Position numbers and translations under genes: made by a program. Source: an uncultured Parabacteroides sp. (GTDB taxonomy: Bacteria > Bacteroidota > Bacteroidia > Bacteroidales > Tannerellaceae). Taken from it: 64,000 nucleotides of DNA. Every line of letters starts with the position of its first letter. The stretch's first letter is position 1. Location: positions 1 to 64,000 of the forward strand of contig CASFXH010000004.1 in the NCBI GenBank assembly GCA_949298575.1, in the 5' to 3' direction. Below the pieces are notes generated by a model, which was not told where the DNA came from, did not search any database, and worked only from the letters and a program-made list of their open reading frames with translations. Below, piece after piece: positions 25,962 to 33,901 of the stretch.

Positions 25962-27356
25962 TTAATCTTCGTCGGCGAACATCGGATCCCAAGCGGGCAG
26001 ACGGACCGGCGTTTGTTTTAAGACTTCTTTTACTTTATCGGTGACATATTTTTGGTTAACGACCAGGCGGAACATGTATTCGTCGAACCATTTGTCGGTC
26101 ATGATGAGGTGGCCGCCGTTGACGCCCTGTCCCCAGCTGTTCTCGACCATCCATTTCTTCGGCTTCCCGTTCTCGTCCAAGTCGACGGCCATCAAGGTCA
26201 TGGCGTGCGACGAGCCGCTGGAGAAGGTCTGGATGCGCTCCTTCTTGTCCATGCCGAACTCGGTGCCGAACAGCGAGCCGTAGTCGTAATAATCCACGTC
26301 GAGGTAGCCCCGCTCGCGGTCGAAATACTTGCCGACGTCGCACGAGAAGTAGAGCATCGTGCTGTCCTTGATCGAGGCGATGGCCATTTGCTTGATGTCC
26401 TCGATGGGCAGGTTGACGTAGGTCCAGTTCTTCCCGTCGTAGACGTGGCGGTCGTAGTCGATCTCATAGAGCTTGTAGAACTCGCGGCTCGGGTCGTTCA
26501 TCAGCATGACGTAGTTATTGCTCAGGTCGTCGCCCACGAACTCCTGGTAGAACGACTGCGGAGTGTATTCCTTCGTCTCGACGGGGTTGCCCTTGGCGTC
26601 GCGGCGGGTCCAGGTGAACTTCGTGGGGGGCTCACCCAGCGTCAGGGCCAGCATGCGGTAGACGGTCTTGAGCATCTCGGTCTTCCGGCTCTCCAGGTCG
26701 GCCGCGCTTTTCCCGTTCGCGGAAAGTTCGCGCAGCTCCAAGCCGAATTCTTTCAGCTTAAGGCTGATCAGGTTGGCCATGCGCGACGTGTTGTTGCTGC
26801 TGTAGGTCTCGACCATCACTTCCGCCGGGACGATGCCATACTTCATGAGCAAGTCGGAGACGCCGGTGAATTGCCCGCCGTCGCTGAGGGGGTGCTTGAA
26901 GAGCCACTCCACCATCTTGTCGTCCATCGGCTTCTCGCGCGTGTCGATGATGCCTTGCAGGAAGAGGTTCGCTTTCTCCAGCTGGTCCCAGAAGAAGGCG
27001 TAGTTTTGGGAGAACTTGAACTCACCCATGTCGTACTTCGCGATCGCCTTGGCCCGCAAGACGTTCAGCCCGGCGAAGAGCCAGCAGCGGCCCGACGACT
27101 GTTGGTCGGTGATGCCCTTGCTCTCGACCTTGTCGGAGAAGTAGGTGTCGTAATTGTTCAAGCTCTCGCTGTTGATGGCCAGCGTGTTGATGTTGTTGTT
27201 GCTGAGCGCGTGGCGGATCGCCCGGTCGGCGGGCGTCTCTTGGTACGATTGCTGGAGCTGTTGCAGCATCTGGGGCGAGATCCCGCCCTTCTGCCCGTAG
27301 GCGGCGAACGCGCAGCCTGCCGCTAGGGCCATTGTCAAGAAATAATTTCTGTTCAT
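25962..27356 (-). CDS. pepC: C1-family aminopeptidase C (bleomycin-hydrolase-like), exported
   Basis: The 464-residue protein has an N-terminal signal peptide (NYFLTMALAAGCAFAAYG), usual in Bacteroidota homologues and absent from cytoplasmic PepC. The papain-like triad is complete: catalytic Cys in QQSSGRCWLFAGLN (about residue 92), His in SGSSHAMTLMAVD, and Asn in VENSWGQG. It should trim N-terminal residues from peptides in the periplasm. It is the last gene of the leftward run pepP-GNAT-carbonic anhydrase-pepC, with a terminator downstream. Confidence 0.95.
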   Translation of the reverse strand: MNRNYFLTMALAAGCAFAAYGQKGGISPQMLQQLQQSYQETPADRAIRHALSNNNINTLAINSESLNNYDTYFSDKVESKGITDQQSSGRCWLFAGLNVLRAKAIAKYDMGEFKFSQNYAFFWDQLEKANLFLQGIIDTREKPMDDKMVEWLFKHPLSDGGQFTGVSDLLMKYGIVPAEVMVETYSSNNTSRMANLISLKLKEFGLELRELSANGKSAADLESRKTEMLKTVYRMLALTLGEPPTKFTWTRRDAKGNPVETKEYTPQSFYQEFVGDDLSNNYVMLMNDPSREFYKLYEIDYDRHVYDGKNWTYVNLPIEDIKQMAIASIKDSTMLYFSCDVGKYFDRERGYLDVDYYDYGSLFGTEFGMDKKERIQTFSSGSSHAMTLMAVDLDENGKPKKWMVENSWGQGVNGGHLIMTDKWFDEYMFRLVVNQKYVTDKVKEVLKQTPVRLPAWDPMFADED

Positions 27357-27392
27357 GGTTATCGTTTGTTTTTTAAGAATTGTTGTTCGCTG

Positions 27393-27905
27393 TTATTCAT
27401 ACCATGAGGAATACATGTGGTAGTTCCTCGCGATTTTCTGGTTGATCTCTTTCGATTGCTCGGGGTCGACTTTCTTGACGAACTTCGCGGGACAGCCGGC
27501 GTAGATGCTGCCCGGCTCCACGTGGGTGTGGCTCAAGACGACGGCCCCCGCCGCGACGATGGCTCCCTCGCCAATGACCGCGTGGTCGAGGACGACGGCC
27601 CCCATGCCGATCAAGGCCCCGTGCTCTATCTTCGCCCCGTGGATCGTCACGTTGTGCCCGATCGACACGTCGTCGCCGATCTCGATGGTCGATTTCTCAT
27701 AAAGCGTATGCAGGACGGACCCATCTTGGATGTTCACCCCATTCCCGATGCGGATGGAGTTGACGTCGCCCCGCAGGACGGCGTTGAACCAGACGCTGCA
27801 GCCCTCCCCGATCTCCACGTCACCGACGATGGTGGCGTTGTCTGCTAAAAACGTGTCTTTGCCGATCTTCGGCGTGAAGCCACGTACGGATTTTATTAAT
27901 GCCAT
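27393..27905 (-). CDS. Gamma-carbonic-anhydrase-like hexapeptide protein
   Basis: The 170-residue protein is a left-handed beta-helix trimer protein (YrdA/PaaY type). The zinc-ligand histidines of the gamma class are visible in VSIGHNVTIHGAKIEHGALIG. The N-terminal strands include VWFNAVLRGDVNSIRIG with the conserved Arg/Asp. Carbonic anhydrase activity is possible but not proved for this subfamily. It lies 13 bp before the upstream GNAT stop and 36 bp before pepC. Confidence 0.9.
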   Translation of the reverse strand: MALIKSVRGFTPKIGKDTFLADNATIVGDVEIGEGCSVWFNAVLRGDVNSIRIGNGVNIQDGSVLHTLYEKSTIEIGDDVSIGHNVTIHGAKIEHGALIGMGAVVLDHAVIGEGAIVAAGAVVLSHTHVEPGSIYAGCPAKFVKKVDPEQSKEINQKIARNYHMYSSWYE

Positions 27906-27918
27906 ATCTCTTGTTTGT

Positions 27919-28425
27919 TTAAAATTGTTTTTGATAAATGTCTAACGTCAGTTTCCGACCCCATTTCTCGGCCACGTCCCGGATGCGGGCGCAGCGCTCG
28001 TAGCCCAGGCGCTCGACGAGGTGGATGCTCGCCGTGTTGCCGGAGTCGATCAAGGCGACCGCGTTGGTGAAGCCTCCCTCGCGGATGTAGGGCTCCAGAT
28101 GGCGAAGGGCCGCTTGACCGATCCCCCGCCCGACGGCGTCGGGGCGCAGGTAGACCGTCACCTCCACGCTGATCCGGTAGGCGGGGCGGGCCATGAAGGG
28201 GTGGAAATAGCAAAGGCCCATCGCCTCGCCTCGCTCGTCGCGGATGAGGAAGGAGGGGTAGACCGGATCGCCGATGGGGATGAACCTGCGCGCGTCGTCC
28301 AAGCCGATGGGCTCGGTGAAGTAGACCGCCTCGGAGTGGAGCGTATAATGATTGTAGAGCTCCACGACGAATGGCAGGTCCGCCTCGGTCAGTCTCGTGA
28401 AATGGATGTTCGGTTCTTTTACCAT
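27919..28425 (-). CDS. GNAT N-acetyltransferase (phosphinothricin-acetyltransferase-like)
   Basis: From MVKEPNIHFTRLTEADLPF the protein is 168 residues. The acetyl-CoA motif is RPDAVGRGIGQAALRHLE (about residues 100-117). The later SGNTASIHLVERLGYERCA is the usual motif B region. The pattern of EVTVYLRPD with NHYTLHSEAVYFTEPI resembles Pat/MnaT acetyltransferases acting on phosphinothricin, methionine sulfone or similar amino acids. The frame stays open upstream into pepP, but this start follows a CTATATATAAT leader (28422-28437) and is the only family-like one. Confidence 0.87.
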   Translation of the reverse strand: MVKEPNIHFTRLTEADLPFVVELYNHYTLHSEAVYFTEPIGLDDARRFIPIGDPVYPSFLIRDERGEAMGLCYFHPFMARPAYRISVEVTVYLRPDAVGRGIGQAALRHLEPYIREGGFTNAVALIDSGNTASIHLVERLGYERCARIRDVAEKWGRKLTLDIYQKQF

Positions 28426-28445
28426 ATTATATATAGGTATAGGAT

Positions 28446-30239
28446 TTAAATCTCCACCGTCTTCTCTTTCAGCCAAGCCCGCTCGGCCTCGTCGAGGTGG
28501 GGCGAGAGCGCCTCGTAGACCCGCGCGTGGTACCGGTTCAGCCAAGCCCGCTCGCGGGCCGAGAGCATCGGGGCGATCACGAGCCGCGTGTCGATGTAGC
28601 AAAGCGTCAGGCTCTCGAAGCGGAGGAATTGCCCGAACTCCGTCTCGCTGTCCACGCGGGTCAGGAGCATGTTCTCGATCCGGATGCCGTACTCGTTGGC
28701 GCGGTAGAGGCCCGGCTCGTCGCTCGTCACCATGCCGGGCGCCAGGGCCGTCGGGTTCTCTTCCATGCGGATGCTTTGCGGGCCCTCGTGGACGTTGAGG
28801 CAGTGGCCGATGCCGTGGCCCGTCCCGTGCAGGTAGTTCAGCCCGGCGTCCCAAAGCGCCTTGCGGGCGAGGATGTCGAGCTGCGAGCCGCGCGTGCCGG
28901 CGGGGAATTTGCTTTTCGCCAGGCTGATCATGCCTTTCAGCACGCGGGTGAAATCACGTCTCATCGCTTCCGTCGGCTCGCCGAGGGCGACGGTGCGGGT
29001 GATGTCGGTCGTGCCGTCCAGGTATTGGGCGCCCGAGTCGATCAGCAGCAGGCCCTCGGGCCGGAGGGTCGCGTCGCTCTCGGGCGTGGCGGCGTAATGG
29101 ACGATCGCCCCGTGCGCCCCGTAGCCGCAGATGGTCTCGAAGCTGTCCATCAGGTAGCGCGGTTGGGCGGCGCGGAGGGCGGAAAGGTGACGGGCGGCGC
29201 TCCGCTCGGTGACGGGCGTCGCGGGGTTGCCCACGCGTTCTTCCAGCCATTTGTGGAAACGGGTCAGGGCCACGCCGTCGCGGACGACCGCCTGGCGGAA
29301 GCCCTCGATCTCGGTCTCGTTCTTAATGGCCTTCAGCTGGCAGACGGGCGTCGTCCCCGTCGCCACGTGGCAATGCTTCGGGATGGCCTCGAAGAGGGCC
29401 GCGCTGGTCTTCCGCTTGTCGACGAGGATCGTTTTCCCTTCCGGCAGGCGCGAGAGGTAGGTGGCGATTTTCGAATAAGCCCCGACGCCGACGCCCGCTT
29501 GCCGCAGGTGGCCGGCGACCTCCTCGCTCACCTTCTCGGGCAGGGTGAAGAGGAAAGATTCTTCTTCGGAAATGAACGCGTAGCCGATCCCCACCGGGTT
29601 GTAGGCCACGTCGGTCCCCCGCAGGTTGAACGCCCAGGCGATCTCGTCTAGCGCCGTCAGCAAGAGGCCGTCGGCCCCCGCCTGGTGGATCATATTATTG
29701 ATTTGGTTTAATTTCTCCTCGACGCTCATCCCGCTCAGCTCGTCGGGCAAGACGAAGAAGGGGCCGCGGGGGATCGCCGGGCGGTCGCGCCACAGGGGGG
29801 CGATGAGGTCGTCGGTCAGCCGCGTCGCGATGCCCTTCCGGCGGAGGGCCGCCTCGAGCCGCTCTGTCTCCTCGGCGCTGTAGGTCATGCCGTCGAGGCC
29901 GACCGTCGCCCCTTCCGCCAGCTCCTTGGCCAGGAAGTCGGTGAGCGAGGGCGTTTCCGCCAGCCCCATCTTATATAAATCAATTCCGCTCCCCGCCAGC
30001 TGCTCGGCGGCTTGGAGGAAATAGCGCGAGTCGGTCCACAAGCCCGCCTTCCGGGCGGTGACGACGACGGTCCCCGCCGATCCGGTGAAGCCCGAGATCC
30101 AGGTCCGCGTCCGCCAATGGTCGGCCGGGTATTCGCTCATGTGGGGGTCTGAACTGGGGATGATGTACGCGTCGATCCGCCGCGTGCGCAGGGCCTCTCG
30201 AAGGGCCTCCAGGCGCTGGGGTATGTTCGTGATGTCCAT
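28446..30239 (-). CDS. pepP: Xaa-Pro aminopeptidase (M24B, long form)
   Basis: This 597-residue metallopeptidase removes residues preceding proline. It has two N-terminal creatinase-like domains (to about residue 300) and a C-terminal pita-bread domain. The metal ligands are all visible: LIDSGAQYLDGTTDITRT (two Asp), GTGHGIGHCLNVHEGP (His), and TSDEPGLY (Glu), with the last Glu near ENMLLTR. It resembles the cytoplasmic APP1 type with no signal peptide. It heads the run to pepC. The minus strand reads TACGTTTG at 30269-30276. Confidence 0.95.
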   Translation of the reverse strand: MDITNIPQRLEALREALRTRRIDAYIIPSSDPHMSEYPADHWRTRTWISGFTGSAGTVVVTARKAGLWTDSRYFLQAAEQLAGSGIDLYKMGLAETPSLTDFLAKELAEGATVGLDGMTYSAEETERLEAALRRKGIATRLTDDLIAPLWRDRPAIPRGPFFVLPDELSGMSVEEKLNQINNMIHQAGADGLLLTALDEIAWAFNLRGTDVAYNPVGIGYAFISEEESFLFTLPEKVSEEVAGHLRQAGVGVGAYSKIATYLSRLPEGKTILVDKRKTSAALFEAIPKHCHVATGTTPVCQLKAIKNETEIEGFRQAVVRDGVALTRFHKWLEERVGNPATPVTERSAARHLSALRAAQPRYLMDSFETICGYGAHGAIVHYAATPESDATLRPEGLLLIDSGAQYLDGTTDITRTVALGEPTEAMRRDFTRVLKGMISLAKSKFPAGTRGSQLDILARKALWDAGLNYLHGTGHGIGHCLNVHEGPQSIRMEENPTALAPGMVTSDEPGLYRANEYGIRIENMLLTRVDSETEFGQFLRFESLTLCYIDTRLVIAPMLSARERAWLNRYHARVYEALSPHLDEAERAWLKEKTVEI

Positions 30240-30268
30240 GGATATGTTCTTTTTCTTTTTTGAGGAAA

Positions 30269-30276
30269 CAAACGTA
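30269..30276 (-). promoter_or_regulatory. Putative -7 box of pepP
   Basis: TACGTTTG on the minus strand, 29 bp before the pepP start, is an exact TAnnTTTG match. Confidence 0.5.
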
Positions 30277-30300
30277 GCGAAAATTCGCGATTTTTGGACC

Positions 30301-31113
30301 TCACCGCCCGAATTTCTCGTGAAACGCGCTCAAAATCCCGATCAAGTCCGCCGGCAAACGCTTCACGACCTCCTCGGCGATCGCTTCCGGCACCCCGCCA
30401 TAATAGGCCTCGGCCACGCCGCCCGCGATGGCCGCCATCGTGTCCGTGTCGCCCCCCAGCGAGACAGCTAGACGGACCGCGCTCTCATAATCCTCGCTCT
30501 CCAGGAAGGCGATAAGCGACTCAGGCACGGACCCTTGGCAAGTCACGTCGAAGCGGTACGCCGGGCGGATCTCGTCGCACCGCCGCCCCAGGTCGTAGCC
30601 GAACGTCTTCTCCACGTAATCCTTGATCACCCCCTTCGACGCCCCCCCGCGGGCCAGGAAGACGCTGGCGGCCACGGCCTGCGCCCCCTTGATGCCCTCG
30701 GGGTGGTCGTGCGTGACGGCGGCGCTCCGCCGGGCCGCTTCCATCGTCTCCTCCAGCGTTTGGAACGCCCACCCGACGGGGCTGACGCGCATGGCCGACC
30801 CGTTGCCGAAGCTCCCGTAAGGCCGCGGGCGCTCGGCCGCCAGCCACTGGCGGAACATGCCCCCGTAGCCCGCCCGCGGGTAGCGGTTGCCATAGTACCG
30901 CATGCGCTCCATGAGGTCGCCCCCGTTCAGCAGCCAGTCGGCGTTGGCGACGGTCATCACGGTGTCGTCCGTGAACCGCGCCCAAGTGGGGAAGAGGGGG
31001 AAATCGACCTGCTTCGTCCGCCAATGCTCATAAAACGAGCCGATGACATCGCCCGCCACGGCCCCCAAAAGGAGTTTCCCGGCCGGCGGGTTCGTTTGTG
31101 TTTCTTTCTTCAT
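30301..31113 (-). CDS. ADP-ribosylglycohydrolase-family protein
   Basis: The 270-residue protein fits the DraG/ARH fold: LLGAVAGDVIGSFYEH at the N-terminus, the metal-binding FTDDTVMTVANADWLL (about residue 47), GSAMRVSPVG (about 103), and the second metal motif SLGGDTDTMAAIAGGVAEAYYG (about 222). Metal-site residues are intact, so it is likely to remove ADP-ribose from a protein or small molecule. No transferase partner is nearby. Confidence 0.9.
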   Translation of the reverse strand: MKKETQTNPPAGKLLLGAVAGDVIGSFYEHWRTKQVDFPLFPTWARFTDDTVMTVANADWLLNGGDLMERMRYYGNRYPRAGYGGMFRQWLAAERPRPYGSFGNGSAMRVSPVGWAFQTLEETMEAARRSAAVTHDHPEGIKGAQAVAASVFLARGGASKGVIKDYVEKTFGYDLGRRCDEIRPAYRFDVTCQGSVPESLIAFLESEDYESAVRLAVSLGGDTDTMAAIAGGVAEAYYGGVPEAIAEEVVKRLPADLIGILSAFHEKFGR

Positions 31114-31139
31114 GTCTTTTTTTTAAGAAAAGTTTGGGA

Positions 31140-31147
31140 CAAAGATA
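31140..31147 (-). promoter_or_regulatory. Putative -7 box of the ADP-ribosylglycohydrolase gene
   Basis: The minus strand reads TATCTTTG, 26 bp before the start, an exact TAnnTTTG match. Confidence 0.5.
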
Positions 31148-31172
31148 AGTTTTTTTGGCGGACGATATGTCC

Positions 31173-31333
31173 TGGGCACTTTCGCCCCTTCGGAAATGAA
31201 AAGGCGAGGTGTGCCGGGGATTTCCGCCCCCTCGGAAATGAAAAGGCGAGGTATGCTGGGGACTTCCTCCCCCTCGGAAATGAAAAGACGAGGTGTGCCG
31301 GGGACTCCCTTCCCCTCGGAAACGCGAAGGCGA
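31173..31333. repeat. 42-bp tandem repeat array, about four copies
   Basis: CGGAAATGAAAAG recurs at 31191, 31233 and 31275, with a degenerate copy at 31317, exactly 42 bp apart. Each unit has the dyad ATTTCCG-N6-CGGAAAT or a variant of it. The segment GGATTTCCGCCC followed by GAAATG also occurs at the same unit position in the array at 11653-12058. It lies between two divergent genes. Confidence 0.9.
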
Positions 31334-31413
31334 TATCGTTTTTTCATTTTTCACAACAAGAAAACTATGAGACGATATCATCTTATCGCTTTCCTAGGGT
31401 AGAATATTAAAAA

Positions 31414-31477
31414 ACGACCTCGTCTTCAGCCTTCCGACCCCTCGGAGGCGCTCGGACGAGGTCGTCTGGGCTTTTTC
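31414..31477. terminator. Strong bidirectional hairpin without an upstream gene
   Basis: ACGACCTCGTC (31414-31424) pairs perfectly with GACGAGGTCGT (31455-31465). The inner sequence extends the stem by about ten more pairs (AGCCTTCCGA with TCGGAGGCGCT). CTTTTTCCCC follows on the plus strand and TTTTTTAAT on the minus strand. Both flanking genes point away from it. Confidence 0.7.
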
Positions 31478-31508
31478 CCCTCTTCGCATTTAAATTTTTT
31501 AGATGGAG

Positions 31509-31538
31509 TTTGTGTTTTATCGAAATTGATTATCTTCG
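31509..31538 (+). promoter_or_regulatory. Putative promoter of the DUF6261 gene
   Basis: TTTG (31509-31512), 18 bp, TATCTTCG (31531-31538), 27 bp before the ATG. The spacing is one short of the usual 19-21 and the -7 box has TTCG instead of TTTG. Confidence 0.5.
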
Positions 31539-31565
31539 CGAGAGTAAAAAATAAAGTTTTTTCGC

Positions 31566-32387
31566 ATGGAAAGTAGATTCGTAAAAATAAAGGAACCGGG
31601 CCTCGCGAAGCTCAACAACAAGGAATATTCCAATTTCATGACGGAATTCCACGCCTTGGCCTTTCCGGAGGCGAGCGACGACGGCGGGGAAGACCCCGAC
31701 GACGGGGGCAGCCCCGGGACCGTAAGTCTCGTGGGGGGCAATCCCGACCTGGGCATCCTGGAAGAAGAGAAAGTGGCCTTCGAAGCCGATTTGGAGAAGA
31801 TCCAAAACTTGGTGGAGCGCACGAAAAAGCGCGAGGAGACCGCCCGGATGAATGAGGTCGACGAGCAGCGGACCACCACGGCGGTGGCTTTCACCACGAT
31901 GGTGAAGCAACTCAAGAACATCGCCCTCCCCGCCCAAGCCGAGGCCGTGGAGGAGGTCCACAAACTCTCGGAACCGTATGTCGGCCTGACGAAACTGCCT
32001 ACCGACCAGAAGACGGCGCAGATCGACGGCTTGCTGAAAGACATGTCGGCCGAGGGCGTCGCCCAGAAAGTCGAGACGATGGGCTTGACCGCGATCCTCA
32101 ACCAGTTGCGCGAGCAGAACGAGCTTTACCGCGAGCTCTCACGCGCCCGCCGCGAGGCCCGCACCGACGAGGTGACGGAAAGCAGCGACACGATCCGCGA
32201 GCGGATGAATTTCTACTACGACGAGATGACGACCGCCGCCTTCGTCCAAAGCGCCGCCAACCCGACGGAGACGAACAAGCGTTTCATAGCCCTCCTCAAC
32301 ACGCTGATCGACGAGACGAAGCAGAAGTACAACCTTCGCAAGGGCATCGCCGAGGCGAACGAGAAGAAGGAGGAGGAGAAAGCTTAA
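31566..32387 (+). CDS. DUF6261 family helical protein
   Basis: The 273-residue protein is largely helical with no signal or membrane segment. It opens with KLNNKEYSNFMTEFHALA, then an acidic glycine-rich insert (residues 37-60) containing DDGGSPGTV. Long amphipathic helices follow (LEKIQNLVERTKKREETARM, then SEPYVGLTKLPTDQKTAQID), and the tail is Lys/Glu-rich. The pattern fits the Bacteroidota DUF6261 family, often present in several copies per genome and of unknown function. The insert shares nine residues with the C-terminus of the HU-like protein at 61146-61937. Confidence 0.72.
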   Translation: MESRFVKIKEPGLAKLNNKEYSNFMTEFHALAFPEASDDGGEDPDDGGSPGTVSLVGGNPDLGILEEEKVAFEADLEKIQNLVERTKKREETARMNEVDEQRTTTAVAFTTMVKQLKNIALPAQAEAVEEVHKLSEPYVGLTKLPTDQKTAQIDGLLKDMSAEGVAQKVETMGLTAILNQLREQNELYRELSRARREARTDEVTESSDTIRERMNFYYDEMTTAAFVQSAANPTETNKRFIALLNTLIDETKQKYNLRKGIAEANEKKEEEKA

Positions 32388-32433
32388 GGAATTAATGGAT
32401 TATAGATTTTTCATAATTAGTTTTTCCAATTCA

Positions 32434-32474
32434 GGGAAGGTCTTCTTGCGAAAGAGGGCCTTTCCGCTTTTTTA
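32434..32474 (+). terminator. Terminator after the DUF6261 gene
   Basis: GGGAAGG (32434-32440) pairs with CCTTTCC (32459-32465) with partial pairing inside, followed by GCTTTTTT. Confidence 0.65.
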
Positions 32475-32498
32475 AGGCACGAGTATAGACAGGCATAT

Positions 32499-32520
32499 CC
32501 TATATATATAATAAGGTAAG
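32499..32520 (+). promoter_or_regulatory. AT-rich leader element before mtnA
   Basis: CCTATATATATAATAAGG then TAAG lies just before the mtnA ATG. Its complement, CCTTATTATATATATAGG, is almost identical to the element at 88-106. The same TATAATAAGGTAAG-type leader precedes DUF5606. Confidence 0.4.
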
Positions 32521-32522
32521 GC

Positions 32523-33569
32523 ATGAAACAAGAACAAGCGAATGGATTATTACGGCTGAAAACCGTCGCCTTCAACGAGGCGCGCGACGCGGTGGTCATC
32601 CTCGACCAGACCCAACTGCCGCGGCGGGAAAGCTACCTGACGCTGACGACGGCCGAGGACGTCTGGGAGGCCATCAAGCGGTTGAAAGTGAGGGGCGCCC
32701 CCGCCATAGGGATCGCCGCCGCCTATGGGATCGCGATGTGCATGCGCCGCTGGAAAGGCGAGGACCGGGCGGCCTTCCTGGCGGAGTTCGAGCGGGTAAA
32801 AACCTATCTGGGCGGGGCGCGGCCGACGGCGGTCAACCTCACGGCGGCCCTCGAGCGCATGGCGCGGGTCATGCGGCGGCATCCCGACGCCCCCGTCGAC
32901 GAGTGGCGCCGCCTCCTGACGGACGAGGCCCTGGCGATCCGGGCCGACGACGCCCAGGCCTGCCGGCGGATCGGCGAGAACGCCCTCGCCTTCCTTCGCC
33001 CCGGCATGGGCCTGCTGACGCATTGCAACGCCGGCCACCTGGCGGTCTCGGAATACGGGACGGCCCTGTCGCCCATCTATTTGGGCCAAGAGCGAGGCTA
33101 TGGCTTCAAGGTTTTCGCCGACGAGACCCGCCCCCTGCTGCAAGGCGCCCGGCTGACGGCTTACGAACTCCGCGAGGCGGGCGTCGACGTGACGCTGATC
33201 TGCGACAACATGGCCTCGCTCGTGATGCGGCAGGGCTGGGTGCGGGCCGTGCTGGTCGGCTGCGACCGGGTGGCGGCCAACGGCGACGTGGCGAACAAGA
33301 TCGGGACGTCGGGCCTGGCCATCCTGGCCCACCACTACGGTATCCCCTTCTACGTCCTCGGCCCCACCTCGACGATCGATACGCGTTGCGCGACCGGCGC
33401 CGACATCGTCATCGAGGAACGTCAACCCGAGGAGGTTACGGAGATGTGGTATGCCCATCGGATGGCGCCCGAGGGCATTTCGGTCTACAACCCGGCCTTC
33501 GACGTGACGCCCCACGAGCTGATCCGCGCGATCATCACGGAGGAAGGGGTGTTTTATGAAAATATTTAG
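32523..33569 (+). CDS. mtnA: S-methyl-5-thioribose-1-phosphate isomerase
   Basis: MtnA isomerises 5-methylthioribose-1-phosphate to the ribulose form in methionine salvage. The 348-residue protein has the family segments VRGAPAIGIAAAYGIAM, LLTHCNAGHLA with the catalytic Cys, and VGCDRVAANGDVANKIGT with the catalytic Asp. They separate it from the eIF2B regulatory subunits. The gene is preceded by its own AT-rich leader and has no other methionine-salvage gene beside it. Confidence 0.94.
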   Translation: MKQEQANGLLRLKTVAFNEARDAVVILDQTQLPRRESYLTLTTAEDVWEAIKRLKVRGAPAIGIAAAYGIAMCMRRWKGEDRAAFLAEFERVKTYLGGARPTAVNLTAALERMARVMRRHPDAPVDEWRRLLTDEALAIRADDAQACRRIGENALAFLRPGMGLLTHCNAGHLAVSEYGTALSPIYLGQERGYGFKVFADETRPLLQGARLTAYELREAGVDVTLICDNMASLVMRQGWVRAVLVGCDRVAANGDVANKIGTSGLAILAHHYGIPFYVLGPTSTIDTRCATGADIVIEERQPEEVTEMWYAHRMAPEGISVYNPAFDVTPHELIRAIITEEGVFYENI

Positions 33570-33576
33570 GGGAAAG

Positions 33577-33608
33577 TTTGGCTAATCCCGAAACATGCCG
33601 TAATTTTG
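33577..33608 (+). promoter_or_regulatory. Promoter of rpsU-xerC-hpf
   Basis: TTTG (33577-33580), 20 bp, TAATTTTG (33601-33608) matches the Bacteroidota consensus fully. It is 50 bp before rpsU. Confidence 0.8.
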
Positions 33609-33657
33609 CCGCTCAAATTTGAGAATAGAATTAACAAATAAAAATAACAACTAAATT

Positions 33658-33849
33658 ATGATCGTAGTACCATTAAAAGAAGGCGAAAACATTGAGAAAG
33701 CGCTGAAGAAATTTAAGAGAAAATTCGAGAAAACGGGCATCGTAAAAGAGCTGAGAAACCGCCAGGCGTTCGAGAAACCCTCTGTGTCTAAGCGGAAACA
33801 GCTGATGCACGCGATCTACGTACAGCAATTGCGCCGGGAAGAGGAGTAA
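33658..33849 (+). CDS. rpsU: 30S ribosomal protein S21
   Basis: The 63-residue basic protein (MIVVPLKEGENIEKALKKFKRKFEKTGIV, REEE at the end of the KQLMHAIYVQQLRR helix) is a standard S21, a late-assembling small-subunit protein near the 3' end of 16S rRNA. It starts the rpsU-xerC-hpf operon. The leader is AT-rich, as is typical for initiation without Shine-Dalgarno pairing. Confidence 0.97.
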   Translation: MIVVPLKEGENIEKALKKFKRKFEKTGIVKELRNRQAFEKPSVSKRKQLMHAIYVQQLRREEE

Positions 33850-33901
33850 AAAACGCCCGGAAGATTTGCGGGATTGAATTCTTATTCCTATTTTCGTCGG
33901 C

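Larger units (their letters stand above)
31114..31565. other. Divergent intergenic region with repeats, hairpin and two promoters
   Basis: This 452-bp region holds a -7 box for the leftward gene (31140-31147), a 42-bp repeat array (31173-31333), a strong bidirectional hairpin (31414-31465) that ends no visible gene, and a promoter for the DUF6261 gene (31509-31538). Nothing in it looks coding. Confidence 0.7.
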
